64,000 nt of DNA from assembly GCA_949825025.1 (NCBI GenBank), contig OX463786.1, positions 16,873,911 to 16,937,910 of the forward strand, written 5' to 3'. Below the pieces are notes generated by a model. That model had not been told where the DNA came from and searched no databases. It worked only from the letters and a program-made list of their open reading frames with translations. Shown here one piece after another: positions 46,889-62,156 of the stretch; the stretch's first letter is position 1; every line of letters begins with the position of its first letter. Origin of the DNA: Siphlonurus alternatus. Its lineage: Eukaryota > Arthropoda > Insecta > Ephemeroptera > Siphlonuridae. The translations under genes were made by a program, and so were the position numbers.

Positions 46889-48978
46889 TAAAATTAGAAG
46901 AAAAGAAGTAAATTCAATACTTGATTTAATTTACACCTCGGAACAGTACGAACTTTACCGCTACTATGTTAGCGAGCTTATTAAGGTGTGGTATAGAATG
47001 GAACGATTTGGGGTATGTAGACTTCTTAGGTGCATTTCCTATAGTCCCCAATTTGCAAATTTGCACCTCTTTGATTATGGTAGCTGTTATATTATAGCGT
47101 TATAGCTCCAGTAAATAAGCAGCTAGGTAAATTTTGCGATGTCCCGAGATGTTTTTATTATAATACAGTTATATTAGTTAAAATATAATATTAAGTAATA
47201 TATTATGTAAGTATATTATAGGAATTCCATATCTTAATTGTTAATACTCGCACACGTACCAAGTATGAAATGTACGTACTTAACTTTTAAAAGATGCTTT
47301 TCTATATATGTATATACACTGCGGTATATAAAAAGGAGTATGACAATTTTTCGAAAATAATATATATACTGCAGAGTAGTTTAATTGATTTTAATAATTG
47401 CAATAAAGGAGTGAAACATCTTCCTCCAATATAATTTTACAATATACCGACTACCATATTGTGCTTTCTATATTAATATAAAAATGGCTATATGCAAATG
47501 CACTATATATCTTATCGAAGCCAGGGTGTCCATTGCTTTTAGCATATTCAACGTAAAATGCATGACAATTAACCAATAAAATAATAATAAATCATCTTCA
47601 TAAACCCATCGAATGATGTTTATCTCGTTACTGGCAAAAATCGTTCTTACATTATTTTTTTAGGTTTGATGCACGTAAGAGGGTCGAGGCCCCATGCAGG
47701 TTCATGCAGTATTTGATTTTGGTATACATTTTTTATTATGGTATATAAGTCTTTTATTAAACACAAAAGTGTACATATAGAATAATATTAAGAAATACAC
47801 ATTATGTAATATAAAAAAAAAAATTAGGGATGACCCTAATTTTCGGGACACTTTAAAACCAAAATACAACGGGTTATGTAAATTAAAAAAAGTTACTTAA
47901 GGTAGAGATAACGCCGAACAGCTGATCAACGTAATGCCCTTTGATTAACATGTAAACCTTAGCAAATTGACAAAAATTCTGAATTTTTTTTGAGAGGCAG
48001 ATATTAGTGCCTAAAAGCCATAGAAAAATTTTCAAAACGATTTAACGAGCCGATTTTTTTTAATTAATTTTTTTAATTTTCAGCATAGGGCTTTCCCATG
48101 GAGAGCAAAACTAAAAAATTAATTTAAAAAAATCGGCTCGTTAAATGTTTTTGAAACTTTTGCTATGGCTTTTAGGCACTAATATCTGCCTCTCAAAAAA
48201 ATTTCAGAATTTTTGTCAATTTGCTAAGGTTTACATGTTAATCAAAGGGGATTACGTCGAACAGCTGTTCGACGTTATCTCTACCTTAACACATTAAAAT
48301 TGCATCTTAAAATATGATTAAAGTAAAAAATAAAAAAAAAAAATCCAAAAATTAGGGACGACCCTAATTTTTGGGACACTTAAAAACTAAAATACAACGA
48401 TTTATGTAAATTAAATTAATCATTTACTTATTATAAGTATAAAATACATGAAACCATGAAACAAGCATTTATATAAGATGCGAGTTAGTTGGCCTTGCAC
48501 TGGTATTAGCGCGTATAAGCCGTGAAATAAAATGAAAATCTGGGATATTTTCAAAACTTCTTAACCAAATTCCACAAATGATACACCAAAATACGTCTTA
48601 TTATATTCCCTTCATTTTCTATTCGAAACATTTTTACAAATTTTGAGTTCCCTGATAACCAATCCGCATAGAGTAGCGCTAGATTTTGAAATTTTGAGTT
48701 TGATTTTTAATTCTGGGCACAATTTTGGTTCTACCATTTCTAAAATTTTATTTCAGTTTCTTAATACTATTGTTGTAAATTTGAGTGAAAAAAGTTTTTG
48801 ATTTGCTTAAAAAATCTGCCAGTAAAAAATTATTTACAAAAACACCTTTTCCCCACCTTTGAAGGTCACCTCAGGTCGCCAGGTCAGTATTTTCGCGTGG
48901 CTACGTTTCCAGATTTGACCATGCTGGTGAGTTGTATCGATGTTGAAAATCTTTTGCTTTTGTCATAATGTGCAGGGG
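46889..48978 (-). repeat. Right arm of the giant inverted repeat, with a MITE insert
   Basis: Complement of 45037-46737. It is longer by 389 bases because of the TTAA-MITE at 47901-48285 plus one TTAA. The outer end (TGCAGGGGTTTT) is followed at 49042 by the repeat block also found at 8.4 kb, a degenerate form of which lies outside the left arm at 44907-44965. Confidence 0.9.
47901..48285. mobile_element. TTAA-MITE, 385-bp subfamily, copy 2, in the right palindrome arm
   Basis: Ends GGTAGAGATAAC / GTTATCTCTACC. TTAA at 47897-47900 and 48286-48289. The left palindrome arm keeps the empty site GTGTTAAGTAAC with a single TTAA at 45726-45729, so the boundaries and the duplication are certain. 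Confidence 0.95.
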
Positions 48979-49041
48979 TTTTGATGATTTTTGTCTCTAA
49001 GCGACTAGACTATATCCCGAAATTGCAAATCCACCTCTCTG

Positions 49042-49660
49042 TCTATTGGAGCTGCAGCTCTAACAAGTGAGGCAGAAGTAAAGTAAAGTAAAGGACCTTG
49101 GTTTGACTATACCTGTATACTGTTTATAATAAAAATCTTTAAAAAATCATGGTTGGAATTTAATAATTTAAATCTATAATATTATATATCAGAGCTCACT
49201 GATGTTAAATATTAAACAATATCACATCCAATGTTATACATTATGTAAGCTGCTGGTACAATAATCCACTAATAATAATAATAATCCACATCCAACATAT
49301 ATAATAACCAATGAAATATTACCACACAAAATTTTACTACAAACCGTAAATTTTACAACCCTTTTGGAATAAATTACATTAATAAAAATTTAGATAATTT
49401 ATCAGAAAACTAAAACATTTATTAGATTTTTCTTATAAGCATTTTAGAATTTATTATTTCTGACACGCTATAACCACCAATTTTGGTGTAAATTTATCAA
49501 AGTTGGCTACACTGTGAGGTTTCTATGGTAGACTTGAAGTCGCCTTGGCTGATTCCCAAAAGTCTGGAGTGAAAGTGAGCCAACAAAACAAGAAAAAAAA
49601 AAAACGCTGGAAATTCTCCACTGATAACCACAGACAAATCTCCCCTTACAACTTTGTCTC
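49042..49660 (+). repeat. Dispersed repeat, long copy
   Basis: CTGTCTATTGGAGCTGCAGC at about 49048, then about 400 bases of AT-rich DNA, then ATCAAAGTTGGCTACACTGT, GGTAGACTTGAAGTCGCCTT GG and CCAACAAAACAAGAAA. Same order as the minus-strand copy at 8105-8435. Confidence 0.6.
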
Positions 49661-50290
49661 GCTCGTAAAGTGGAAGTATGTAAAATTGTGAGACGCGTGA
49701 ATATAAAAATGTTATTTTATTTATAGCTACATAGACGATATGCATAATATCTTACACACAAATAATGGGAGACATAACGTTTTATTTCTTTATATGTAGA
49801 TCCCAGTTTTGTGTTACATTTTTTGTTAGTAATGTCAGTTTTTTGTCATTTCTTCAGTGTATTGGAATTCGATTTTTTGAATATTTCTATCGTTTTCAGT
49901 ACATTATTTTATTGGTACATCAACCGTGAAATTGTCATTTTTATGTTCACTTATGAATTTATTTATAAAAACTAAAAAAACCATTATTATTAATATTATA
50001 TTTTGTAGAATTTGGAAACAGAAGATATGGAATACAAGCACATTTTTAAAGCTATGGCATACATTCAATATTTCATTTCTTATGATGAGATATTTTTTGT
50101 TATCTTCAATTTTTGGGTTAGCATTTCAAACCAAAGTCTTGCACAGACACTTAATTATCATTATAGTCTCTTAAATAGACAGCTGTTAGAACTACATTCT
50201 GATATCTATATAGACAGAAAGCTTTCAAAATTATAAGACAGAAAAAAATGAGATACGCGCGTGATGCGAAAGAAATTTGGCCAATTTTTA
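49661..50290. other. AT-rich DNA with no recognised element
   Basis: Short frames at 49926-50236 are AT-driven. Confidence 0.4.
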
Positions 50291-52465
<2,175 letters not shown>

Positions 52466-52469
52466 GTAC

Positions 52470-52640
52470 TTTCAGATTCAGATTCAGAAGTCTTTTATTC
52501 AGAAAACACATATTACAATACAAGTTTGGGTTTAAGTACAAGACTTTTTAACCGGATCAGCCATAAAAAATATATATATATAAAAAAAATACATTATTAT
52601 GCATTGAATAAAAAATACATATGAGACATAATTTAAGTTT
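52470..52640 (-). mobile_element. 3' end of a non-LTR retrotransposon with (TCTGAA)n tail
   Basis: Minus strand: ...CTGAATAAAAGACTTCTGAATCTGAATCTGAA, an AATAAA signal followed by a hexanucleotide tail, the same architecture as the LINE end at 374-603. No coding part remains. Confidence 0.55.
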
Positions 52641-55600
52641 AAATAGGAAATGTTCTGCTTGATTATATTTAATAAGTTTTTATTACTTTAACCTGGAAGC
52701 CCCTGTTAGTTACGGGACCTGAATACACGAGTGTTGTTTGGGTTGCATAAAACAAATTGCTGCAGGCGCTCTTCGTGCGAGCTGACGCTTTCACTTGAAA
52801 ATTGTACAAAATTATAACCACGTTAAATGCAATGTTATTATCTTGCTAATTAAATTTTATATCAACGCTGAGATCAATTAAAATATATTACTGTAATATT
52901 TCAAGCAGAATTATTTTTATTAAAAAAAAAAAAAAAAAACAGAATTTGTGATAGCAACCAACAGGCAAATAAATCATAATTTTTTTTTTTTGTTTTGCGA
53001 TAGTGAATATAAAAAAATTACAAACAACATGCTAACAAGTTTAAAAAACAAGACATTATATATTTATAATGTAAGAAAATAATAACCCTGTCATTTATCA
53101 TTATTCTGTCATAATATATGGAAAGTTATGAGTTGATTTCAAAATATAAAAACATAAAAAATAATTTTTGAAGAAACTTAACAAATTTCGTTAACATAAA
53201 CATGAAGTTCACTAAATCTCCATAACATTTCCCAGCAAACTTAGCCTCTAATTTATTAAAATTGCGTGCTCGTTCTCACAAGAAATAGTCATCCAAATGT
53301 TTCCACACAAAGACGAATAACGTTACTAAACTGAGCGGTAAAACACGCGGACATTAAGTTATACACTTCAAGTCTTGTGAAATGTTTTATTATAAACATG
53401 CCGGCGGAAATTTTCATGTTAATATCCTCATATAAAATTCAAACAGTATGATAATGTGCTCTGCTTTTTATAAAACTTTATTTTGTATGTTAAGCTGAGG
53501 GATTGGTCGAGACGACGTTGCCAAGGAGTTTTGTGAAGAAATGTCAAGCTGTAAACAAATATATATATTTATAATGTATGCAGTGATAGTTTGGAAATGG
53601 TAGTTTTAAAAATTGTTGCATTCAATTAAAATAATGTTAAAAATATTTTGTTTGTTTTTTGTGTTTTGTAATAAATAAATAATTTTAAAAAAAATTAATC
53701 TAATTTTTTATAATTTTCATAAATTTATATCATGTTCTTAAATTTAAATGGCATTGTTTTGCTTCATATATTCTTTTAATTTATTGTTATTTTAATAGAA
53801 ATATATAAATAAAATTAAGATAATTTTAGTAGGTATTCATTAATTGTAAATACAAAATTTAATAAGCTTGTCTTGACATTGGCTGAATTAAGTTTCTTTA
53901 TAGCACATAATTTTATTTTATTATTCCATATCATGTGCCAGCTATACAGAAATGAAATAATATAAAATAAATATTCCTGGGCTCAAATTACAGACAAATG
54001 TCAGCACCCCTACCTACCGCTGAATAGTAACGCCCATAAAGAAAGCAGACTTGACTTCATGTTGCAAAGAGGTGTAGATCATCTCAGGTAGTTCTTAAAC
54101 TTAAATTCATTATACTTGTAATGAAAAGAAACCCCACATATCCATGTCCAAAAGCAACAACCTGAACAACCCCTTGAGAAAAGTTTCTCAGGCTCAAGTT
54201 TGCAGTTTGCACGCCTACGGTCGATGCCACCAGTCCACCGACCGTATAGCTGCACGGACTGCACGTGAGGGGAGAATCTCTCGATAAATTACCACCGTGC
54301 ATTTTAATAAAATATAAAGAAGAGGGTTGCTGAGGAATATTTTTAAAGGAGTTCAAAAATTTCCAAAAAGATGGTTTATAATTTATGATGAGGTTTCGTG
54401 GTAGCGTTCTGAAATTTGTTGCATGTCTGGAGTGTTTGGACGAAGAGAAATAAATTATAAAGTAAAGTAGCGAGAGAGCGTCCCTCTTTTTATTGATCAA
54501 CCCATCGTATAGAAATGGAGTAGAATTGAAGTTAATTTTCAATGGACTGTGGCTTAAATTATAATACTCTGAAAACACAAAAATATATATTTTTTAAATT
54601 GAAAATTTAAAATATATAAAATAATTCAAAATATATACAGCACTTATAATTACTATGTTTCTTAATTACACAGAAAATTACCAAATAAAATAATATGTAA
54701 TTCATAATATGATTGGTATAATTTTTAATATTTAGAATTTTCACGTTAATTTATTAATTTAAGCTGCAAAATAAATAGATAAGTAAAATTAAATTATTTG
54801 ATTTGATTGCACACCAGCTAATAATACAGGTAGTAATATTTGAGAGTTGAAATCGAGATGTGAAACTGGATTACTTAATAAAAAGATTTCACAAAATGTA
54901 ATCAAATTCAGAGAGCGCGTAATCTTAGAAATCTACATGAATGGAGTTCATTATAAAACTCCATTACATTTTATAGAATATGGAAATTATTTTATAAAAT
55001 TAAAGCCTCTTTTTACACCTCATGTTTATAATACAAAGTTTCTGTGATATTATTTCGCACAGAGAGATTTTAATGAACTTTTTAAACGTACACAGAGCAA
55101 ACAATATTATTAAATTTTATATATGGAAATTATTGTAATAACTTTCTCTCTCTCTATTCAGTTTATACAGTTAATTAAAATTTTAAATGAAGCCATTTTA
55201 CTGTCATAATAAGTAATGTTATTAACACAGTAAACTGTCCTTTCTGTTCATTTAAATCAGTAGTTTTCAAACTATGGAACGCGTCCTAATTTTGGGACTC
55301 CCAATTTTGGGACAGTGAGATTTTTCATCTGGGACTTCATGAAAATCTGGTAATGGCGACCAAGGCTATATGGTTAATAAGGTAGGGAAATAGGAAAGCA
55401 GTGGGGAAGAAAATATGCAACAACATCTTTGAATTGAATATTATCTGGGACTCAAGACAAAAAGTTTGAAAACCGCTGATTTAAAGTGTCATTTATTCAA
55501 AGTAATTTAAATATATTTTGCTTTGATATTTCATCACGATATTTTGTCAAATTTTTGTTTTCATTAATGAAAACTCATCTTTATCCGACATCGCAATATA

Positions 55601-57425
55601 AGCCCCTTCCTTCAGCCCTTCAACTGAAGTACTAGAATATTAATTTCATGTATGATATTGCTACGTTATTATTTCTAACATCCTAATTAAAGAAATAAAC
55701 TCTTTAGGTTGAGTTTTATGAAAATTTTGAGTTGAGATTTTGTTAACAATTTCGTATAATTAACGTTGTATATAAAATAATCGGCGAAGAATTTTAAAGA
55801 TGTTTTTAATTAATAATTTCTAAAGCTTTTTACTAATTACTAAAAATCTTCCAAATCATGAAAATTTTAAATTAAAAATTTCAATCTTAGCATGTAAAAG
55901 AGTGCATTTTTTAATTACTGCATATTTCATAAAGATTTGCGTCAAAACAAAACCAATAACTCGTGTAAGCGCTTCCATGGCACCCAAGTACAAGTTTAAA
56001 TTTCAGTAATTTATGAAGACAGCTGTACACATTAAAATTGCTCCACGTAACGAAACGGTACTCCCCGGACATTTATCAGAGTGTACGGAATGTCCTGATG
56101 ACTCATCGCTCCCTTCATGTAAAATAATCAAACTACAAGAGGGGTGCCAACTTTTTCCACCCCTAAAGCCAATCATCTTGTTGTGGATTATAGAACCACG
56201 TGTTGTATCTTGTTCGAGATGCATATAATCAAATTTGTGTGTCTTTGAAGAAAGATCGTACAGAAATTTACATTTTTATATACTAAAATAAAAAACTTTG
56301 ATATCAAATATAGGAAATTTGTTTAAATTTACACTTGCACGTGAGATAATAAAGTTTGAAACTTATGTATATAGGGGAAACATGCTGTATATTAGTTAAA
56401 TTTATTGATAGCAACGTACCAGGTAATTGATTTAGAGTTAGGGAACTATAAATTAAAGTGTCAGGATATAATAATGTTTGGGAGTTTTAGCAGAACTTGT
56501 GCATGCAGCCCATAGTTGAAGTTGAGAGTTTCAACATTTGATCAAACTTTCGTCTGTTATTATTTAATTACAAATTAAGTCGTATATTTTCATACATTAT
56601 ATTGTATTATATTAACAGTTATGCGATGTTATAGAAGTGTTCTTTTTCTCCCCTGAATTTCCTCAATTAACAAAATCAGTGAGTTTTTTCCAATTATTAT
56701 TTAATTATGAATGTAACATTGCTTTCATTGTTATACCATATGGGCGATATGCCATGGGAGCTCTCATAAATTGACCCAACACCAGACAACTTTTTCCATT
56801 TGCTTCTTGATGATTATCTCGAGGGTTAAGATAATTCGGTAACATTTGATATTTTAAAATTTATGAAGAATATAATAAAACTCCCTATTAATATTAAACT
56901 GATATAAAATTTTATATTAAGAATAAATAAAATTATGAAATGTTAATTTTTTAATAAATCATTTTTAATAACTTTTAAGCAGTATTTTTGTATGAGTACT
57001 AACAAAATAGGTCATTGACCAATTTTTCAACTTATGTAGAATAGTAAATCAATATAAATTTATTATTGATAAAAAATTGTGAATGTTTTTTTTTGTTATT
57101 CTTGGGTATATATGGTAAATAAAAATAAAATAAATAAAAAATATATGGAAATATTATAATTTCTCTGACTAAAATGTGATTTAAGTTAATGACTGAAAGT
57201 TAATGAAGAATATGACATTTTAATAATTAAAAGTAAATTAGATAAAACCATCATTTATACATGACAGGAAAGACTGAATAATATTTTCTTCTCAAAAGTT
57301 TGTAATTTATAAATTATCTAACGAGCGTCCTGTAACATTGGAGGACTTTTCGTTTTATTTTTATCATCACTTTGATCTTCGTGAACCTCCTCTTACTGTT
57401 GTGTCTCTTGTTTATTTTTACTTCA
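52641..57425. other. AT-rich DNA with no firm gene
   Basis: The longest frame is 54084-54578 (minus, 164 codons); it lacks domains, splice context and coding-like codon use. Frames on both strands at 56003-56228 overlap one another and are probably fortuitous. The segment 55270-55480 contains AATTTTGGGACTCCCAATTT, a short imperfect hairpin. No repeat family recognised. Confidence 0.4.
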
Positions 57426-57426
57426 A

Positions 57427-57433
57427 TCTCTCT

Positions 57434-57467
<34 letters not shown>

Positions 57468-57480
57468 CTCTCTCTCTCTC
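57427..57480. repeat. (CT)n microsatellite with two C insertions
   Basis: TC repeats broken by CC at about 57453 and 57468. Confidence 0.9.
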
Positions 57481-58405
57481 AGCCCCAAGTAGAATCTGAT
57501 CGATATTTGTCGGTTTAATAACCCTCACTTGTAGCGAGACTTATAAAGTCAGAAATTTTATTTCCTTTAGAAAACAAATTCAATTTACGTCCCAAGGATC
57601 AAGTGAAATGTAGCGAACATTTTTAGCAACGAAACTTTTAGTAAAACAAGACGGAAAGTTTGTAGACTTTTAGAGAGGGTTTTTCAATGAAAGGAATAAA
57701 GTACCTCTACTTTGAAATGGCATAAATTAACTAATTTTCTTACTGTTGGATGAATTGCTCTTTATTGACATGCAAATATTAAAGTTTTGAAACTCATGAT
57801 ACGTAATAACACCGCTGAAAAGTTAATACAACTTAGTTTTTGGACACTCAAGGAGTCTGTGGTGAATTTACATGGTGAAAATTAAAGTGTTTAGAATGGG
57901 CGCTCTTCTTATCTCTCCACACAAATATCTTTGTCTCTGTGCAAGTAAATATGACGGAGGTGAAATCTTGTCTTAACTTGTTCCATGGGGGTAACTGTTA
58001 TACATATAAAATATTCAGAATGTTGATCAATTTATTTGAATAACGAAATTTTATTCAAATTTCTATTTTTTTTTAAACTTTATTTTAATATAACTTATAT
58101 TGATATTTTGAAAGTATGGTAGTACCACAGGTTGTATTTTAAAATATATCACTGCATTTATATTCACGAGACAAATTTGAAGTTTTCCTTAACCAAGCAT
58201 TTTATTATCCCCTAGAACATTACTATATACATTAGGTTCATTAATCTTGCTACTTCTGCCACTGCGAAGTTTAAAAGTGCGACGATAATTCCCCGAGTAT
58301 AAATCTTGTTTCTGCCAACAAACTGAGGCGATTACCAACTTTCTGAGAGATTTAAAAGTTCGAACGAGTGGAGGTGATATTTATTAGAGAGATGTTCAAC
58401 TTGTA
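57481..58405. other. AT-rich DNA with no recognised element
   Basis: No exon or repeat found. Confidence 0.4.
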
Positions 58406-58407
58406 CG

Positions 58408-58547
58408 TACAGTCATCGCCTTGGAAAATTTCCCACTTGCAGTCTTGTTAATCATTTATCACCAAGTCTTGCATTATTCTTACGTGCCATGAAGATTAAC
58501 AAAGCTGCAAAATCTGCAAAAGGAAATTTTACAAGGCGACGAATGTA
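58408..58547. mobile_element. MITE, TACACTC family, copy 3
   Basis: TACAGTCATCGCCTTGGAAA, ATTTCCCACTTGCAG and CTTGTTAATCA are mirrored by GATTAACAAAGCTGCAAA...GGAAATTTTACAAGGCGACGA ATGTA. A short duplication (CTGCAAAATCTGCAAAAGG) lengthens the right arm. Confidence 0.75.
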
Positions 58548-59733
58548 ACAATTGAGTTATTCTAAAATGTTACAGCTTAGCTAATTTAAAATATATAGCG
58601 TATTTCTATCAATTAATTTTTAACCTCTTAATAATATTGTTTATACTTAATAATTAAATAAAAAAATTGCTATAAATATATTAAAAATTTATTGATTGTG
58701 AAATATAAAATCAAGCATGTGTGTGGAAAAAGTATGATTGATTGCATTTTTTTAATATTAAAAAGTTTGTGACTTTTCGGCATAGGCTGATATGCAAGTA
58801 ACTTTTCTACGTAGGTGGGAGTCAAAGTCCGATATTAAATATAAATGAATTCACTTTCTTTTTTTCTTAGCGTATTATATTTACACTAAAGATGTAATTT
58901 CAGTAGCTTGTAATTCTACGTTTGAAATAATATATTATATAATATTTAATAGAATTGACAATTTTTCTTCATTGGTAAGATATGACCAATATTTACTAAT
59001 TAGATTAATTAAGACTTAAGTATCACTGTTCACGAATTTGAAATTATCAACATATACGTCATTGGCAATAAACGATTGTAAGCAGGACATTATTATAACT
59101 CGGGACACTCAACGCTACACTCCAGTAATTGATTCGAAACTACAAACAAAAACATTCCCATGACACGTAATTGTAATTATTCCGAGCTAAGAATTCTTCC
59201 CTACGATATTTGACCTTCACGAGAGCAGAGGTGACGTTCCCGGTGTCACGAGGTGTGCTCCAAGTTCTCCACTCAAAGAAAACAGCTGATGGACCACGTG
59301 ACCAACTAATTAGTTCTCTCTCAGTCATTTCTAATAAAAACTTTGATCTTCAAGACACACAAAGACTGTTGGTGTATTGACGTTCACATTAATTATAAAG
59401 AGTGATTAAAGGAGATGGATTAAATATAATGAGAGATTTGTACGTTTCAATACTTTTTATCAATATTGAAGAAAATTTCAAAAGTGAAAGAAATGGCAAT
59501 TAATTAAATTAAGAAGCTTCACAGCATGCAGCTGAAAAAGAACCTAAGTCCAAAATCAAGCATAAAAGGGAATATTTATAAATTAATAAATTTAATGTTC
59601 TTTATTCTGCATGTGTTTTGCCTTTTTCAATTTGAGGACAACGTTTTTGCTTATATCATGTTTTTATCTACTCTCCAAGAATAAAAAAAATACTAAAAAG
59701 TTAATTATAAATTCTTGCAGAAACAGTATCATA

Positions 59734-59735
<2 letters not shown>
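58548..59735. other. AT-rich DNA; GC-richer patch at 59200-59300
   Basis: The patch gives a short minus-strand frame (59140-59328) without recognised domain. No other element. Confidence 0.35.

Positions 59736-59738
<3 letters not shown>

Positions 59739-59829
<91 letters not shown>
59739..59829. repeat. (CT)45 microsatellite touching a foldback arm
   Basis: About 91 bases of CT ending where the left foldback arm (CAAAGTCTCAG) starts. The other arm has ATATCTC in its place. Confidence 0.97.
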
Positions 59830-59832
<3 letters not shown>

Positions 59833-60062
59833 GTCTCAGTTTTTGTGTCGTCGGAGTCATGTACGCAGATTTTGTACAACGTCGCAAATCGCTCGTCTCT
59901 TGGGAACTTTTTATTTCCAATATCGCCTCTAGACCGACATTTTCCACCGAGCCTTTTTTACGTCCTTGTTTTCTTCTTTAATGACTGCGGGCTTATAATT
60001 AATACTAGACGTTCTGTTTCAATCAATATATCACAAGATGAAATAAATACGTGCGTGTTAAT
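59829..60062 (+). repeat. Left arm of a foldback (about 235 bp)
   Basis: CAAAGTCTCAGTTTTTGTGT CGTCGGAGTCA ... CTCTTGGGAACTTTTTATTT ... ATAAATACGTG. The complement is at 60499-60738, about 93% identical by eye. Confidence 0.85.
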
Positions 60063-60498
60063 CATTTTATTCTTTCAATTTTTCAGAATGCTATAAACTC
60101 ATGTCAATACTCTGCAGTTTATGAGCACATATTATAATAAACATCTGTATTCTTTTATATTTTTGATAAACACTTTAAGTAGCATTTAATTGTTTAATTT
60201 CTGATATGATTAATGAAAATAATACCAAACTTAATTCACAATAATTCACGCACTTCCATTTTGTTCAAGTATTGCAATAATTTATCTAGCTTCTTACATT
60301 TTCATTTATCCAGGCACACATGACGTTAAAACTAATTAATCAGTTCAAACTGTTTAATTTAAGCAAGCTAACGTAGCTTGCACTAAAATGTTATCTCAAG
60401 TTGGCAAACTTTGTAGCTAAATATTCTGACATCGTAACTTACATATATATGTAAATTCTGCTTATTTTGCTTCTGCTGACAAGTTCACATAGTATTGT
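60063..60498. repeat. Spacer of the foldback (436 bp)
   Basis: AT-rich and single copy; contains an AGCTAACGTAGCT small palindrome at about 60366. Confidence 0.7.
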
Positions 60499-60738
60499 AC
60501 TGTATTAATTAACACGTATTTATTTCATCTTTGATATATTGATTGAAAAAGAACGTCAGATATTAATTACAAGCCGGTAGTCATTAACGAAGAAAACAAG
60601 GATGTAAAAAAGGCTCGGTGGAAAATGTCGGTCCAGAGGCGATATTGGAAATAAAAAGTTCCCAAGAGACGAGCAATTTGCGACGTTGTACAAAATCTGC
60701 GTTCGTGACTCCGACGACACAAAAACTGAGACTTTGAG
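60499..60738 (-). repeat. Right arm of the foldback
   Basis: Complement of 59829-60062. The shared peptide SQSLSFCVVGV...FVQRRK read in both arms reflects the symmetry; I do not recognise it as a protein. Confidence 0.85.
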
Positions 60739-61783
60739 ATATGGGATGGAATATATAGGGAGTTTTAATGTAAACCATGCAGTCCATTATTATAGTAACT
60801 GAATTTAAGTCATTTTATAAATATTTTAATACGTATTTGGAATTGCATATTTCGTATCTTAGCTTTCTGACAAAGCGACTAGAAGGAGCCATCAAATTAT
60901 GAGATTTTGGTCCGTGATAATTTGATTGTCTTACAAAATTAAATTTATATTTTATTTTAAATATATATATTTTTTTTTAATTTTAAGGGTTAAACAAATT
61001 TAAATTAAATGTAATATTAATTAACACAAAAAGATTACAACATGATTTTGGTTTTAATTTAATATTGTTAAAAATATAATTTTGTTTATTTAAATACATA
61101 CTTTTTTTTATTATCATTTCATGACAAAACTCATGAAAAAAAAAAAAAAGATTTCCTAGTTTGTTTTTAACTTTAAAATTGTGTAAATCTTATTTTTCCC
61201 AATTGCGTATCAACCGATGTACCTGTCAGTAAGTCGTTATCTTGACATCTCATCGTGCTGACGAAATTTCCCCGATGAAAGAACAGAGTAATTCTTTATA
61301 GTTGCTCTCTCGTCTAACATTGATCACGCCACGCCGCCTCTCTGCCAGCACAGACTACAGATGCTCCATAAAAAATCAGCACAAAAAACACACGCTTCTT
61401 TGAGACGTGTCTGTTCTTTTTACGTCTTCAATCACACACAAAAAGAGTTCATTAAAACATTCAATTTATTACATTTCGTAGAATGGAGGAGAAAAAATGA
61501 CGATGTACAACTCCCGACAGACGGAACGTTATCCCTGACTGATTTGCTGGAGTTGCTAGGGGTGAAACGACATGTTTAATTTTTTAGGAGCTGAGACAAC
61601 ATTTCTTTCTCATTTAACTTGTCTTTCTTCGTGAATGTTCGGAAATACTTCGGCTTGTATTCGACCAATGAGGACCTTCGTTACAAACTGTCAACCAATG
61701 ATCGAGGACATTGATATGATGCCAAAAACAAATTAAATGATGGGATAGTATTTAATAAAGTAAAATGTCCAATACTGCCATAA
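60739..61783. other. AT-rich DNA; GC-richer part at 61200-61700 with a 72-codon frame
   Basis: The plus frame 61361-61579 ends VQLPTDGTLSLTDLLELLGV KRHV, which has a protein-like tail, but no splice context, partner or recognised domain supports it. Confidence 0.25.
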
Positions 61784-61787
61784 TTAA

Positions 61788-62152
61788 GGTAGAGATAACA
61801 CGGATCAGCTGGCCCAATGCTAAAAAAATCCCATTCATAAAAATTATGAAAAAAATTTAAAATGTTCTCCTCTACATCCTCTATCAGTGGGTATAATATC
61901 AGGTATACAAAAACGAGCTAGTTTTCGAGTTATTAATTTTTAAAGTTGGCTAATTTAACATGGAAGTTCCATTTCTCCATGTTAAAGTAGTCAACTTTAA
62001 AAATTAATAACTCGAAAACTAGCTCGTTTTTGTATACCTGATATTTTACCTACTGATAGGGGATGTAGAGGAGAACATTTTAAAATTTTTTCATAATTTT
62101 TATGAATGGGATTTTTTTACCATTGGGCCAGCTGATCCGTGTTATCTCTACC
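61788..62152. mobile_element. TTAA-MITE, 365-bp subfamily, copy 2
   Basis: GGTAGAGATAACACGGATCA GCTGGCCCAATG and complement, TTAA at 61784-61787 and 62153-62156. Arms with TGTTCTCCTCTACATCC and CAGGTATACAAAAACGAGCT as in 34797-35163. Its terminus equals that of the 385-bp subfamily, linking the two. Confidence 0.9.
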
Positions 62153-62156
62153 TTAA

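Noticed and set aside
46521..47105. Duplicated 76-79-codon frame as a possible gene pair
   Set aside because: Both copies exist because the palindrome arms are identical; there is no domain and no sign of selection visible.
54084..54578. 164-codon minus-strand open frame
   Set aside because: No recognised domain, no splice context, a composition expected from AT-rich DNA, and a second frame overlaps it. Kept only as a mention.
61361..61579. 72-codon plus-strand ORF as a gene
   Set aside because: The tail looks protein-like, but there is no domain, partner exon or splice signal.
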